DNA of 64,000 nt from an uncultured Clostridium sp. (lineage in GTDB: Bacteria; Bacillota; Clostridia; Clostridiales; Clostridiaceae). Location of the stretch: positions 1-64,000 of the forward strand of contig CALBDU010000016.1 in assembly GCA_937927335.1 (NCBI GenBank), given 5' to 3'. The notes below the pieces were generated by a model. It worked only from the letters and a program-made list of their open reading frames with translations. It was not told the DNA's origin and did not search any database. The position numbers were made by a program, and so were the translations under genes. Position 1 is the first letter of the stretch. Each line of letters opens with the position of its first letter. Positions 1-7,947 of the stretch are shown here, one piece after another.

Positions 1-1
1 A

Positions 2-382
2 AAATTCAGACATGATAATCTTACCAGAACCAAGTGCCCTGAGTGCGGTAAATACATGCTGGAGGTAAATGGTAAACATGGCAGGATGCTGGTATGCCAG
101 GACAGGGAGTGCGGTTACAGGAAGGGTTTGGCCAAAGTAACCAATGCAAGATGTCCGAACTGCCATAAAAAGCTTGAATTACTGGGAGAAGGTGAGGGAC
201 GGATTTTTACCTGCAAATGCGGCTACAGGGAGAAGCTTTCATCCTTCAATGAAAGAAAGAAAAAGGAAAGCTCATCACTTACAAAAAAAGATGTATCAAA
301 GTTTATGAAAGAGCAAAATAAGGAAAATAGTGCTCCCATGAATTCTGCCTTAGCGGAAGCCTTATCAAAATTAAAGTTATGA
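2..382 (+). CDS. topB: DNA topoisomerase III, C-terminal fragment
   Basis: The frame is open from base 2, so this is the tail of a gene that begins outside the window. The visible 126 residues are a zinc-ribbon tail: CPECGK, then CQDRECGY about 25 residues on, then CPNCH and CKCGY, followed by a lysine-rich, charged end. Clostridial TopB proteins end with such ribbons after the toprim and type IA catalytic domains; TopB decatenates DNA by single-strand passage. The catalytic part is not visible, so a TopA-type enzyme with zinc ribbons is the alternative, but the 'GKYMLEVNGKHGRMLVC' pattern is TopB-like. asnS follows after 52 bases. Confidence 0.8.
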   Translation, partial: KFRHDNLTRTKCPECGKYMLEVNGKHGRMLVCQDRECGYRKGLAKVTNARCPNCHKKLELLGEGEGRIFTCKCGYREKLSSFNERKKKESSSLTKKDVSKFMKEQNKENSAPMNSALAEALSKLKL

Positions 383-434
383 TGTTATTTAAAGTATGAA
401 TTATAAATCTTTCAAATGATTAGGGGGAATAATA

Positions 435-1826
435 ATGGAAAACACACTAGTTAGAAAAGTTTACAGAGAAACTGAAAAATTTGCCGGAAATGAAGTAATG
501 GTTTCAGGCTGGGTAAGAACGGTAAGGGCTTCCAATGCATTTGGCTTCATTGAGCTTAATGACGGCACCTTCTTTAAGAATATCCAGGTAGTATTCGATG
601 ATAAACTTGATAATTTTAAAGAAATATCAAAACTGCCAGTGAGCTCATCAGTGATTGTAACCGGCATACTGGAGATGACTCCTGATGCAAAGCAGCCTTT
701 TGAAATAAAAGCTTCCAGTGTTATTGTGGAAGGCTTGTCTGACAATGATTACCCGCTTCAGAAAAAAAGGCATTCTATCGAATTTTTAAGGACAAAAGCC
801 CACTTAAGACCAAGGACAAACTTATATTCTGCTGTATTCAGAGTGAGATCAATTGCAGCCTATGCAGTACATAAGTTCTTCCAGGAAAGAGACTTCGTAT
901 ATACACATACTCCAATAATTACGGGAAGCGACTGTGAGGGTGCCGGGGAGATGTTCAGAATAACAACCCTGGATCTGAAGGATATTCCTAAAAATGAAGA
1001 TGGAAGCATCGATTATTCAAAGGATTTCTTTGGAAAGGAAACAAACCTTACTGTAAGCGGACAGCTTAATGTTGAAACCTTCTGCCAGTCTTTCAGAAAT
1101 GTTTATACCTTTGGTCCTACCTTTAGGGCTGAAAACTCAAACACAGCAAGACATGCGGCTGAATTCTGGATGATTGAGCCTGAAATAGCCTTTGCTGAGC
1201 TGAAGGACTACCTAGACCTTGCAGAGGATATGGTTAAATATATAATCAATTATGTGCTGGAGCATGCACCAGAGGAAATGGAATTTTTCAATGCCTTTGT
1301 GGATAACACTCTCCTGGACAGACTAGATAATATTGTAAACTCAGATTTTGGAAGAATAACTTATACTGAAGCCGTAGACATTTTGAAAAAATGCGGAGCA
1401 GAGTTCCAATACCCTGTAGATTGGGGTATTGACCTTCAGACTGAGCATGAAAGATACCTCACAGAACAAGTATTTAAAAAGCCATTGTTCGTAACAGACT
1501 ATCCTAAGGAAATTAAAGCATTTTACATGAGACTTAATGACGACAATAAAACTGTTGCCTGTGCGGACCTGCTTGTTCCTGGAGTTGGCGAAATAATAGG
1601 CGGCAGCCAAAGGGAAGAAAGACTTGATGTGCTGGAAGCAAAAATTAAGGAATTCGGATTGAACAGAGAAGATTACTGGTGGTATCTTGAACTGAGAAAA
1701 TACGGTACTACAAAGCATTCAGGCTTCGGACTTGGTTTTGAAAGAATAATAATGTATATCACCGGTGTATCAAATATCAGGGATGTAATACCATTCCCAA
1801 GGACAACAGGCTCTGCTGAATTCTAA
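435..1826 (+). CDS. asnS: Asparaginyl-tRNA synthetase
   Basis: 463 residues, the normal length for bacterial AsnRS. It charges tRNA-Asn with asparagine in the cytoplasm. The N-terminal OB fold (about residues 15-105, [20 protein letters not shown]) binds the anticodon. The class II catalytic core follows, with motif 2 around [20 protein letters not shown] and motif 3 [15 protein letters not shown] near the C terminus, ending in the family's [14 protein letters not shown] tail. The start has a good ribosome site (AGGGGG, 8 bases upstream). No T-box leader is seen; it is separated from the upstream gene by only 52 bases and may be co-transcribed with it. Confidence 0.97.
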   Translation: MENTLVRKVYRETEKFAGNEVMVSGWVRTVRASNAFGFIELNDGTFFKNIQVVFDDKLDNFKEISKLPVSSSVIVTGILEMTPDAKQPFEIKASSVIVEGLSDNDYPLQKKRHSIEFLRTKAHLRPRTNLYSAVFRVRSIAAYAVHKFFQERDFVYTHTPIITGSDCEGAGEMFRITTLDLKDIPKNEDGSIDYSKDFFGKETNLTVSGQLNVETFCQSFRNVYTFGPTFRAENSNTARHAAEFWMIEPEIAFAELKDYLDLAEDMVKYIINYVLEHAPEEMEFFNAFVDNTLLDRLDNIVNSDFGRITYTEAVDILKKCGAEFQYPVDWGIDLQTEHERYLTEQVFKKPLFVTDYPKEIKAFYMRLNDDNKTVACADLLVPGVGEIIGGSQREERLDVLEAKIKEFGLNREDYWWYLELRKYGTTKHSGFGLGFERIIMYITGVSNIRDVIPFPRTTGSAEF

Positions 1827-1832
1827 TATTCT

Positions 1833-1861
1833 TTGACAATTAAATATTTTATTTATATAAT
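1833..1861 (+). promoter_or_regulatory. Sigma-A promoter for TM1266-like gene and hydF
   Basis: Exact consensus TTGACA (1833-1838), 17-base spacer, exact TATAAT (1856-1861). It starts 7 bases after the asnS stop, so the operon downstream has its own transcription start near 1868. Confidence 0.8.
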
Positions 1862-1867
1862 AAAATT

Positions 1868-2009
1868 AAATCTGAACTGTTGGATTTTCCGACTTTTTGG
1901 ATATAGCATATTATCTGATTGCAAAGAAATTTCTGAGCAAAAGGAGGAGGAGATTTGATATTTACCCTTCCGGTTTTTTGCCGGAAGGGTTTTTGTTTTG
2001 GAGGTTATC
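1868..2009 (+). promoter_or_regulatory. Structured leader of the hydF operon, possible attenuator
   Basis: About 140 transcribed bases separate the promoter from the first ATG. They hold a hairpin GTTGGA-TTT-TCCGAC near 1880-1894, a second imperfect hairpin near 1919-1940 (TTGC...GCAA flanking AGA...TCT), a purine-rich strong ribosome site (AAGGAGGAGGAG, 1941-1952) with a TTG seven bases on, and then a complete rho-independent terminator just before the real ribosome site. That arrangement is typical of attenuation. I do not recognise a known riboswitch class in it. Confidence 0.5.
1964..1999 (+). terminator. Rho-independent terminator inside the hydF leader
   Basis: Stem ACCCTTCCGG (1964-1973) / CCGGAAGGGT (1981-1990) with a 7-base loop and a T tract with one G (1991-1999). 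It lies downstream of the promoter and directly upstream of the ribosome site at 1999-2003, so it would stop transcription before the genes unless disrupted. Confidence 0.8.
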
Positions 2010-2255
2010 ATGGAAAAAAGAGTAGGCGTAGTAGGTATAGTAGTTGAAAATTTTGAGAGTACCGAAAGAGTAAACAGCATCCTTCATGATTTTTCCACTA
2101 TTATTGTTGGAAGAATGGGTTTACCCTACAGAGAAAGAAACATGTCTGTAATTTCCCTGATCGTTGATGGCACATCAGACGAAATTAGCGCTATGACTGG
2201 AAAGCTAGGCAAAATACCAGGAATAAATGTTAAATCTGCAATAACAAAAAAGTAA
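2010..2255 (+). CDS. TM1266-family iron-only hydrogenase system putative regulator (ACT-like)
   Basis: 81 residues from the ATG at 2010, which has GGAGG 7 bases upstream. The in-frame TTG at 1998 lies inside the terminator T tract and is unlikely. The beta-alpha-beta ACT/NikR-like fold is suggested by VGVVGIVVENFESTERVNSIL and a second strand-helix repeat (ISLIVDGTSDEISAMTGKLGKIPGINV). Members of this small family sit beside hydrogenase maturation genes and are presumed regulators or ligand sensors; the ligand is unknown. Here it precedes hydF by 17 bases, which supports the assignment. Confidence 0.8.
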   Translation: MEKRVGVVGIVVENFESTERVNSILHDFSTIIVGRMGLPYRERNMSVISLIVDGTSDEISAMTGKLGKIPGINVKSAITKK

Positions 2256-2272
2256 AAGAAAGAGGTACAATT

Positions 2273-3463
2273 ATGCAAGATACACCAAAAGCAAATAGAC
2301 TTCATATTGCCATATTTGGTAGACGAAATGCTGGAAAATCCAGTTTAATTAACGCAATAACAGGTCAGGAAATTGCTCTTGTGTCCAACATAGCTGGGAC
2401 CACCACAGATCCTGTTTATAAAACCATGGAGCTGCTTCCGCTGGGGCCTGTTGTGTTTATTGATACAGCTGGTCTTGATGATACAGGAGAAATAGGTGAA
2501 TTAAGAATCAAAAAGACAAAAGAAGTAATGGATAAGACAGATCTTGCTATTTTGCTGTTCAATCCGGATACGAAGGATTTTGCCCTGGAAACTCAATGGT
2601 TCAATGAATTAAGGCAAAGGAATATTCCAGTAATAGGTGTGGTAAATAAAATGGATACCTGGACTTCCAATGGAGATGAGAGCTTTGAGATTGAAAAAGC
2701 CTTTGATATTCCATTTGTTAGGGTTAGCGCAAAGGACAGGACAAATATAGGCAGACTTAAAGAGGCAATACAAACCTATTCACCCATGGATTTTGAAAAG
2801 GAATCCATAATAGGCCATCTGGTAAAGCCAAAGGACCTTGTAATTCTGGTTGCTCCACAGGACATTCAAGCACCAAAGGGAAGGCTTATCCTTCCTCAGG
2901 TACAGGTATTAAGGGATCTTCTTGATCATGATACTATGGCGTTAACGGTAAAGGACACAGAGCTTGAAGATATTCTAAAAGCATTAAACAGGAACCCCGA
3001 CCTGGTAATAACAGATTCTCAGGTGTTTGAAAAGGTAAACAGCATAATACCAAAGAATGTTCCTTTAACCTCTTTTTCCATACTAATGGCGGGTTATAAG
3101 GGAGATCTTGATATACTAGTGAGAGGTGCCCGGGCTATTAAAAATTTAAAGCCCGGTGATAAAATTTTAATTGCAGAGGCATGCACCCATCATGCCCTTA
3201 AAAATGACATTGGAAGAGAAAAGCTTCCTAACTGGCTCACTGAAAAGGCCGGAGGTCCATTGGATATTAAAGTAATGGCTGGAGTTGATTTCCCGGAGAA
3301 TCTCTCACAATATAAGCTCATAGTTCACTGCGGAGGCTGCATGTTTAACAGAAAACAGTTTCTTACCAGGCTTATAAGGGCCTCAGAGCAGAATATTCCC
3401 ATAACTAATTATGGAATTGCTATAGCAGAACTCAAAGGAATCCTTGACAGAGTTACCCTTTAA
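2273..3463 (+). CDS. hydF: [FeFe]-hydrogenase H-cluster maturation GTPase HydF
   Basis: 396 residues, the family length. HydF is the scaffold on which HydE and HydG products assemble the 2Fe subcluster before transfer to apo-hydrogenase. An N-terminal Era-like GTPase carries the P-loop GRRNAGKS (16-23), the G3 motif DTAGL and G4 NKMD. The C-terminal domain carries the iron-sulfur ligand pattern CTH followed about 50 residues later by HCGGC, which matches the HydF signature C-x-H-x46-53-HCxxC. HydE, HydG and the hydrogenase itself are not in the window. Expression may depend on the upstream attenuator. Confidence 0.96.
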   Translation: MQDTPKANRLHIAIFGRRNAGKSSLINAITGQEIALVSNIAGTTTDPVYKTMELLPLGPVVFIDTAGLDDTGEIGELRIKKTKEVMDKTDLAILLFNPDTKDFALETQWFNELRQRNIPVIGVVNKMDTWTSNGDESFEIEKAFDIPFVRVSAKDRTNIGRLKEAIQTYSPMDFEKESIIGHLVKPKDLVILVAPQDIQAPKGRLILPQVQVLRDLLDHDTMALTVKDTELEDILKALNRNPDLVITDSQVFEKVNSIIPKNVPLTSFSILMAGYKGDLDILVRGARAIKNLKPGDKILIAEACTHHALKNDIGREKLPNWLTEKAGGPLDIKVMAGVDFPENLSQYKLIVHCGGCMFNRKQFLTRLIRASEQNIPITNYGIAIAELKGILDRVTL

Positions 3464-3478
3464 ATATTTTGTATTATT

Positions 3479-3519
3479 GGGACTGGTATTTTAACCAGCC
3501 CCAAAAAATATTTTTTTTG
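3479..3519 (+). terminator. Rho-independent terminator after hydF
   Basis: Stem GGGACTGGT / ACCAGCCCC with a short AT loop, followed by AAAAAATATTTTTTTT. Lies 16 bases after the hydF stop. Confidence 0.85.
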
Positions 3520-3604
3520 TAACCGATTCCATATGTTTCATTATTTCTTTCATTATATTAAAATAGAACTGTTCCCTATTAATCTAATGAAAGGCGGCAT
3601 GTTA

Positions 3605-4054
3605 ATGAATCTTTCAGAATTATTCAATATGCAGGAAAGCTTTAATGAAAATGTGTCGAAAAATGAAGTTTTTCAGGAGCACGAGATGAAATATAAAAAG
3701 ATTTTAGCGCTCCAGATAAAAATTGCTGAAATTGCCAGTGAAACTAATTGTTATAAGTATTGTAAGGTTAACTCAAATTTTGACAGTACAGTTCTATTAA
3801 ATAAGTATACAGACTGCCTTCACTTCATCATCTCAATTGGCCTGGATCATGGATACAGGGCTGACGAGGTAATTCCCAAATCTACAGATTTAAATCTAAC
3901 TACCCAATTTGAAAATCTGTATATAGATATTAATGATTTTGTTGTATGCTCTTCCATGGATCATTATATAACCTTAATAGAGGATTATATATGCCTTGGT
4001 ACAGCGCTAAAGTTTGCAGAAAAAGAAATTTTGTCTTCTGCAAGGTTATCATAA
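3605..4054 (+). CDS. Dimeric dUTPase-like (all-alpha NTP pyrophosphatase) protein
   Basis: 149 residues from the ATG at 3605 (AAGGCGG 7 bases upstream); the open frame extends further upstream but without a ribosome site. It looks like the dimeric dUTPase family: MNLSELFNMQ start, KILALQIKIAEIASETNCYKY helix, and TDCLHFIISIGLDHGY helix. These enzymes hydrolyse dUTP to dUMP using Mg bound by paired ExxE and ExxD motifs. The first pair is present (EIASE), but the ExxD position reads KYTD, so a metal ligand appears replaced by Lys. It may therefore be inactive or altered. Flanked by hydF's terminator and a transporter gene. Confidence 0.6.
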   Translation: MNLSELFNMQESFNENVSKNEVFQEHEMKYKKILALQIKIAEIASETNCYKYCKVNSNFDSTVLLNKYTDCLHFIISIGLDHGYRADEVIPKSTDLNLTTQFENLYIDINDFVVCSSMDHYITLIEDYICLGTALKFAEKEILSSARLS

Positions 4055-4106
4055 TAATAATTAACTGATTTTCCGGTTAAACTAAATCTCATGGAGGTGG
4101 AGTTTA

Positions 4107-4538
4107 ATGCTTGGAATCATTTATTCAATTATTGCAGGAATAAGCATGAGCATCCAGGGTGTTTTCAATACAAGGCTTGGTGAAAGGATAGGACAATGGG
4201 AGACCAATGTCTGGGTTCAAGGCTCAGGCCTTGTGATAACATTGATTGTATTAATGTTTGCAGGCAATGGAAGTTTCAAAAATCTTAAAGGCTCCAATAA
4301 ACTTTATTTGCTTGGAGGGGCTCTTGGAGTAATCATAATTTATACAGTTATGCAGGGTATAAAGACACTAGGGGCTACCCATTCTATAGGTGTCATACTA
4401 ATTGCCCAGCTTGCTGCTGCAGCTTTTATTGATATGATGGGACTTTTTGATTCAACAAAGGTTTCCTTTCACATAAGCAAGATAGTTGGATTATGTATAA
4501 TGATACTTGGTATAATAATATTTAAATGGAAAGGCTGA
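4107..4538 (+). CDS. DMT-family transporter, YdcZ/DUF606 type
   Basis: 143 residues, almost all hydrophobic: about five membrane helices, beginning at the first residues (LGIIYSIIAGISMSIQGVFNTRLGE). The conserved N-terminal 'G...QGVFNTRLGERIGQWETN' and later 'LGGALGVIIIYTVMQGIKTLGATHSIGVILIAQL' segments are typical of the half-size YdcZ branch of the drug/metabolite transporter superfamily, which usually works as a dimer. Substrate unknown. Strong ribosome site GGAGGTGGAG. Single gene, 52 bases after the dUTPase-like gene, possibly in one unit with it. Confidence 0.8.
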   Translation: MLGIIYSIIAGISMSIQGVFNTRLGERIGQWETNVWVQGSGLVITLIVLMFAGNGSFKNLKGSNKLYLLGGALGVIIIYTVMQGIKTLGATHSIGVILIAQLAAAAFIDMMGLFDSTKVSFHISKIVGLCIMILGIIIFKWKG

Positions 4539-4637
4539 CTTTTCATTTTTTTTATTTATTTATATAAATTTTTAACAATGTATGATAAACTAATAGATAG
4601 TATAAGTTTTAATTATAGGTTCATTGGAGGAATTTAT

Positions 4638-5534
4638 ATGGATTTTAAACAAATAGAGGCTTTTATAAATGTGGCCAAGCATAAGAGCTTTTCCAAGGCT
4701 GCCAATTCTATATTTTTATCACAACCTGCCATCAGCTCCCATATAGCAAGCCTGGAAAAGGATTTGCATGTTCAGCTTTTTGACAGGACATCTAAGGAGG
4801 TAATACTTACACCTGCTGGAGAGTCATTTTTGAAATATGCAATTGAAATTTTAAATACAAGGGATAAGGCTGTAAATTATCTTTCGAGCTTTAATGATAC
4901 CGTAGGAGGTATACTTTTCCTGGCTGCAAGTACGACTCCGTGCAATACTGTTGTCCCTCAACTGATTAAAGAATTTCATTCCACGTACTCCAATGTGCTT
5001 TTTAATGTAACTGAATTAAATTCAGGACAAATAATAGAAAACATTATTAAGTTTGACACAGAAATAGGAATCATAGGTGAGTATGTAAATGATGATAAAA
5101 TAAAATGTTACAAGCTTATTGAGGACGAGCTCGTGGTTATTTCTTCACCAGCCTTGGCTCTTCCGGATGAAATAGCTGCTAAAGCTTTATTAAAATATAA
5201 TTTTATACTGAGAGAAAAGAATTCAGCTACCAGAAAAACCTTTGAAGACCTGCTGCATAAAAGTCATGTGGATTTAACCGGACTTAATGTATGTTATGAT
5301 GTTAATAGTCTGGATACTCTATTTCAGTTTGTAAAGGCAGGTTTAGGTGTTTCCGTGGTTTCAAGCCAGGTTTGCAATGATTATGTAACTAGTGGCTATA
5401 TTAAAATGAGTAGAATAAAGAATGTGACCATGAATAGAAATATTTATCTGGCAATCAGCGCTAAAAGAACACTTACTCCCACAGCAAAAGCATTCTTTAA
5501 CTTGTGCAAAAATAAATTTAATTTTGAAATTTAA
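4638..5534 (+). CDS. LysR-family transcriptional regulator, similar to selenium-metabolism-associated LysR
   Basis: 298 residues from the ATG at 4638 (GGAGG 8 bases upstream). N-terminal winged helix-turn-helix (about 1-60: MDFKQIEAFINVAKHKSFSKAANSIFLSQPAISSHIASLEKDL), then a type 2 periplasmic-binding-like effector domain (about 90-295). The N-terminal wording and the 'ILNTRDKA' linker resemble the LysR subgroup that accompanies selenium genes in clostridia. That subgroup call is from memory and is not proved. Neighbours give no target: the transporter upstream is on the same strand and the sigma factor follows. Confidence 0.75.
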   Translation: MDFKQIEAFINVAKHKSFSKAANSIFLSQPAISSHIASLEKDLHVQLFDRTSKEVILTPAGESFLKYAIEILNTRDKAVNYLSSFNDTVGGILFLAASTTPCNTVVPQLIKEFHSTYSNVLFNVTELNSGQIIENIIKFDTEIGIIGEYVNDDKIKCYKLIEDELVVISSPALALPDEIAAKALLKYNFILREKNSATRKTFEDLLHKSHVDLTGLNVCYDVNSLDTLFQFVKAGLGVSVVSSQVCNDYVTSGYIKMSRIKNVTMNRNIYLAISAKRTLTPTAKAFFNLCKNKFNFEI

Positions 5535-5542
5535 AATAGTTC

Positions 5543-5570
5543 TTGCATTTTCTTTTTATGGTGATAAAAT
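5543..5570 (+). promoter_or_regulatory. Probable promoter for the RpoD-like sigma gene
   Basis: TTGCAT (5543-5548), 16-base spacer, TAAAAT (5565-5570). It begins 8 bases after the LysR stop and would give a leader of about 137 bases. Confidence 0.5.
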
Positions 5571-5576
5571 TAAATT

Positions 5577-5713
5577 ACATTCAAGATAAAACATAATAAT
5601 GGCATTTGCTTCACAGTTTAACTAAACTGGTTCATAGCAGAATGTTAGGCAACAAAATGACTTCGTCTTTTGACGGAGTCTTAATTATCTACTGCCAAGG
5701 AGGTATCCATAGT
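5577..5713 (+). promoter_or_regulatory. Structured 5' leader of the sigma factor gene
   Basis: Two hairpins are visible. The first is two-tier: TGCT...AGCA enclosing CAGTTT-AACT-AAACTG (about 5607-5642). The second is GACTTCGTC-TTTT-GACGGAGTC (5659-5680), followed by TTAATTAT, which is terminator-like but with a poor T tract. GGCA at about 5648 could also pair with TGCC just before the ribosome site AAGGAGG (5697-5703). I cannot match it to a known riboswitch. Confidence 0.4.
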
Positions 5714-6595
5714 ATGAATGGACAAGCCATCAAGTCGCAGAACGATGATTTTACCTACCCAGATTATGAACCAGAAGATGCTCTAAGGGCATATTTGGTT
5801 CAGATCAGTGCCATACCGCTTTTATCTACAAAAGAAGAAGGGGAATTGTTTTATCAATTTAATCACGGAAATGCAAAAGCAAAAAACAAGCTTGTGGAAT
5901 CCAACCTGCGTTTAGTAGTAAGTGTAGCCAAAAAATATTCACGTCCGGGAATCTCACTTCTGGATTTAATCCAGGAAGGAAACCTGGGTCTAATTAAAGC
6001 TGTAGAAAAGTTCGACCCATCAAAGGGCTTCCGGCTGAGTACCTATGCTACCTGGTGGATCAGACAATCTATAACAAGATCCCTGGCAGATAAAAACAGT
6101 ACCATTAGAATACCTGTGCATATGGTTGAGAATCTATACAAGGTAACCAGAACCACGGCGGACCTTGAGATGCGCTTTGGCAGGGAAACCACTTCTGCTG
6201 AGATAGCAAAAGAGCTTGGAATGAATGAAGAGAAGGTCAATAGAATAAGGAGCATAGTAAGAGAGCCTATGTCCCTGGACATGTCTGTAGGAGACGATGA
6301 TAACCGTCTAAGTGATTTTATTAAGGATATTGCTGCCGTATCTCCAGAAATTTCAGCCTGTAATACTATGTTGAGGGAAACTGTTACCAGTGTGTTAGGT
6401 ACCTTGACACTTCGAGAACGTAGAGTTTTGGCTCTTAGATTCGGGTTGGATGATGATAATGAAAGGACCTTGGAGGAGGTTGGCAGGGAATTCCAGGTTA
6501 CCAGAGAGCGTATCCGTCAAATCGAAGCAAAAGCTTTAATCAAGCTGAGACATCCTGTAAGAAGCACACATCTAAAACCTTTCTATTATGAATAA
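5714..6595 (+). CDS. RpoD/SigA-like sigma-70 factor lacking region 1.1
   Basis: 293 residues from the ATG at 5714, which has AAGGAGG 10 bases upstream; longer in-frame starts lack a ribosome site. Regions 1.2 ([25 protein letters not shown]), 2 ([30 protein letters not shown], then the -10-reading segment [14 protein letters not shown]), 3 and 4 ([18 protein letters not shown]...[24 protein letters not shown]) are all complete. It lacks the acidic N-terminal region 1.1 of the housekeeping factor and is about 70 residues shorter. It is probably a second, stress- or phase-specific RpoD-type sigma that recognises near-consensus promoters. Confidence 0.85.
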   Translation: MNGQAIKSQNDDFTYPDYEPEDALRAYLVQISAIPLLSTKEEGELFYQFNHGNAKAKNKLVESNLRLVVSVAKKYSRPGISLLDLIQEGNLGLIKAVEKFDPSKGFRLSTYATWWIRQSITRSLADKNSTIRIPVHMVENLYKVTRTTADLEMRFGRETTSAEIAKELGMNEEKVNRIRSIVREPMSLDMSVGDDDNRLSDFIKDIAAVSPEISACNTMLRETVTSVLGTLTLRERRVLALRFGLDDDNERTLEEVGREFQVTRERIRQIEAKALIKLRHPVRSTHLKPFYYE

Positions 6596-6602
6596 TCAAG
6601 AT

Positions 6603-6643
6603 AAAAGACTTCCTTTCTTTAAAAGAATGGAAGTCTTTTTTTT
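6603..6643 (+). terminator. Rho-independent terminator after sigma gene
   Basis: Stem AAAAGACTTCC / GGAAGTCTTTT with eight T residues at the end. Confidence 0.9.
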
Positions 6644-6657
6644 GTTGTCTGCACATA

Positions 6658-6686
6658 TTGAATTATTTGTACTTATAATATATAGT
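6658..6686 (+). promoter_or_regulatory. Possible promoter for the subtilisin gene
   Basis: TTGAAT (6658-6663), 17-base spacer, TATAGT (6681-6686), 24 bases before the start codon of the protease gene. Confidence 0.45.
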
Positions 6687-6710
6687 GAAGCTGTTTTTTA
6701 AGGAGTAATT

Positions 6711-7913
6711 ATGTTTTTATTGAAGCCAAAAATTGAACCTGCATTGAAGGAAGCTATTAATAATAAATATTATAAAAAAATAAGAGTGATAGTTAAGTAT
6801 AAAAGCAAGTTGAACATGAAAACCATAGAGAAAAAAATAAAAGTCTGCAGCGGCAGCATAATATATTCACTGCCTCTTATAAACTGCATTGTATCAAGAA
6901 TATCCCCAGAGGGGATAAAAAGACTTTTGGAATATCCCCAGATCGAGTATATATGTTATGATAGCTCAGCTGTTTTATGCGGAAATGGAGTCTTAAGCTC
7001 CAACGGCATCAGCAGCAATTACAATTTCAGCCTAACTGGGAAAAACATATGCATTGGTCTTATTGATAGTGGAACATATCCCCACTCCGATTTGTTAACC
7101 CCTAAAAATAAAATAGCCAGGTTTTTAGATACTATTAATAACTACAAATATCCATATGATGACAACGGCCATGGTACTTTTATCAGCGGAATATTGTGCG
7201 GAAGCGGATCCCTGTCAAAAGGAATGTACAGGGGCGTGGCTCCTGATGCTACCATTTATTCCGTGAAAGCTTTTAATAACGCCGGAACCGGCCTTATATC
7301 AGATATATTGTTTGCAATATCAACTCTTATCAACGAAGCTGAAGATTATGGAATAAGGGTGCTATGCCTCCCCTTTGAAACGAAATATCATTCCCCTTTT
7401 ATTGAATCTCTGTTTTTAAAGCTTTTCGCAAAAGCATCGGATGATGGAATTATCGTGGTGGTACCTGCTGGCCATAATGGAGATGAAGAAAGTTCAATCA
7501 TGGGCATAGCTACTCTTGAGCATTGTATTACGGTAGCAGGAGTTGATACAACACCAGGTAAAGCCTCCATTTTTAAAATAAGCTCCAGGGGCCCTTTTGG
7601 TAAAGCTGAAAAGCCTGATTTAGCTGCTGCTGCTGTTAACATAAGCTCCCTGAATAGTGATAAAAATTTTATTCCCGAAAGAAACAGTATTAAGTTATAT
7701 CCAAAAGGCCTTGATAATCCTTATATAACCTGTAACGGTACCTCCTGTGCTGCAGCCTTTGTTTCCGGCTTATGCGCGCTGCTTTTGGAAAACAACCCCA
7801 AACTGACATTTAATGATGTTCTGTCCCTATTGAAGGTTTCCTGCACAATACAAAACCTGTCCAAATGGTCCCAAGGAGCCGGTATAGTTGAATTAAACAA
7901 ACTGCTCCCATAA
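6711..7913 (+). CDS. Subtilisin-like (S8) serine protease, cytoplasmic type
   Basis: 400 residues, start with TAAGGAG 8 bases upstream. The catalytic triad is visible: Asp119 (GLIDSGTYPHSDL), His154 (NGHGTFISG) and Ser345 (NGTSCAAAF). Residues 1-85 resemble an inhibitor-type propeptide domain (KIRVIVKYKS...CIVSRISPEGIKRLLEYPQIEYI). No signal peptide is present, so it should be intracellular, like Bacillus AprX. The usual oxyanion motif AGN reads AGHN (253-256), with a His placed before the Asn. It sits alone between terminators, next to the alternative sigma factor. Confidence 0.88.
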   Translation: MFLLKPKIEPALKEAINNKYYKKIRVIVKYKSKLNMKTIEKKIKVCSGSIIYSLPLINCIVSRISPEGIKRLLEYPQIEYICYDSSAVLCGNGVLSSNGISSNYNFSLTGKNICIGLIDSGTYPHSDLLTPKNKIARFLDTINNYKYPYDDNGHGTFISGILCGSGSLSKGMYRGVAPDATIYSVKAFNNAGTGLISDILFAISTLINEAEDYGIRVLCLPFETKYHSPFIESLFLKLFAKASDDGIIVVVPAGHNGDEESSIMGIATLEHCITVAGVDTTPGKASIFKISSRGPFGKAEKPDLAAAAVNISSLNSDKNFIPERNSIKLYPKGLDNPYITCNGTSCAAAFVSGLCALLLENNPKLTFNDVLSLLKVSCTIQNLSKWSQGAGIVELNKLLP

Positions 7914-7941
7914 GAAAAGCGTTGATTGTTAAATCAACGCT
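7911..7941 (-). terminator. Terminator for the 2-hydroxyacid dehydrogenase gene
   Basis: Perfect 10-bp stem AGCGTTGATT / AATCAACGCT (7918-7941) with a 4-base loop. The T tract (TTTTCTTA) follows on the minus strand. It overlaps the protease stop codon on the plus strand and may also slow plus-strand transcription. Confidence 0.75.
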
Positions 7942-7947
7942 CTAATA

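Noticed and set aside
1868..2009. Known riboswitch class (purine, SAM, cobalamin, lysine, c-di-GMP) in the hydF leader
   Set aside because: None of the conserved cores of these classes can be found; only generic hairpins and a terminator are visible.
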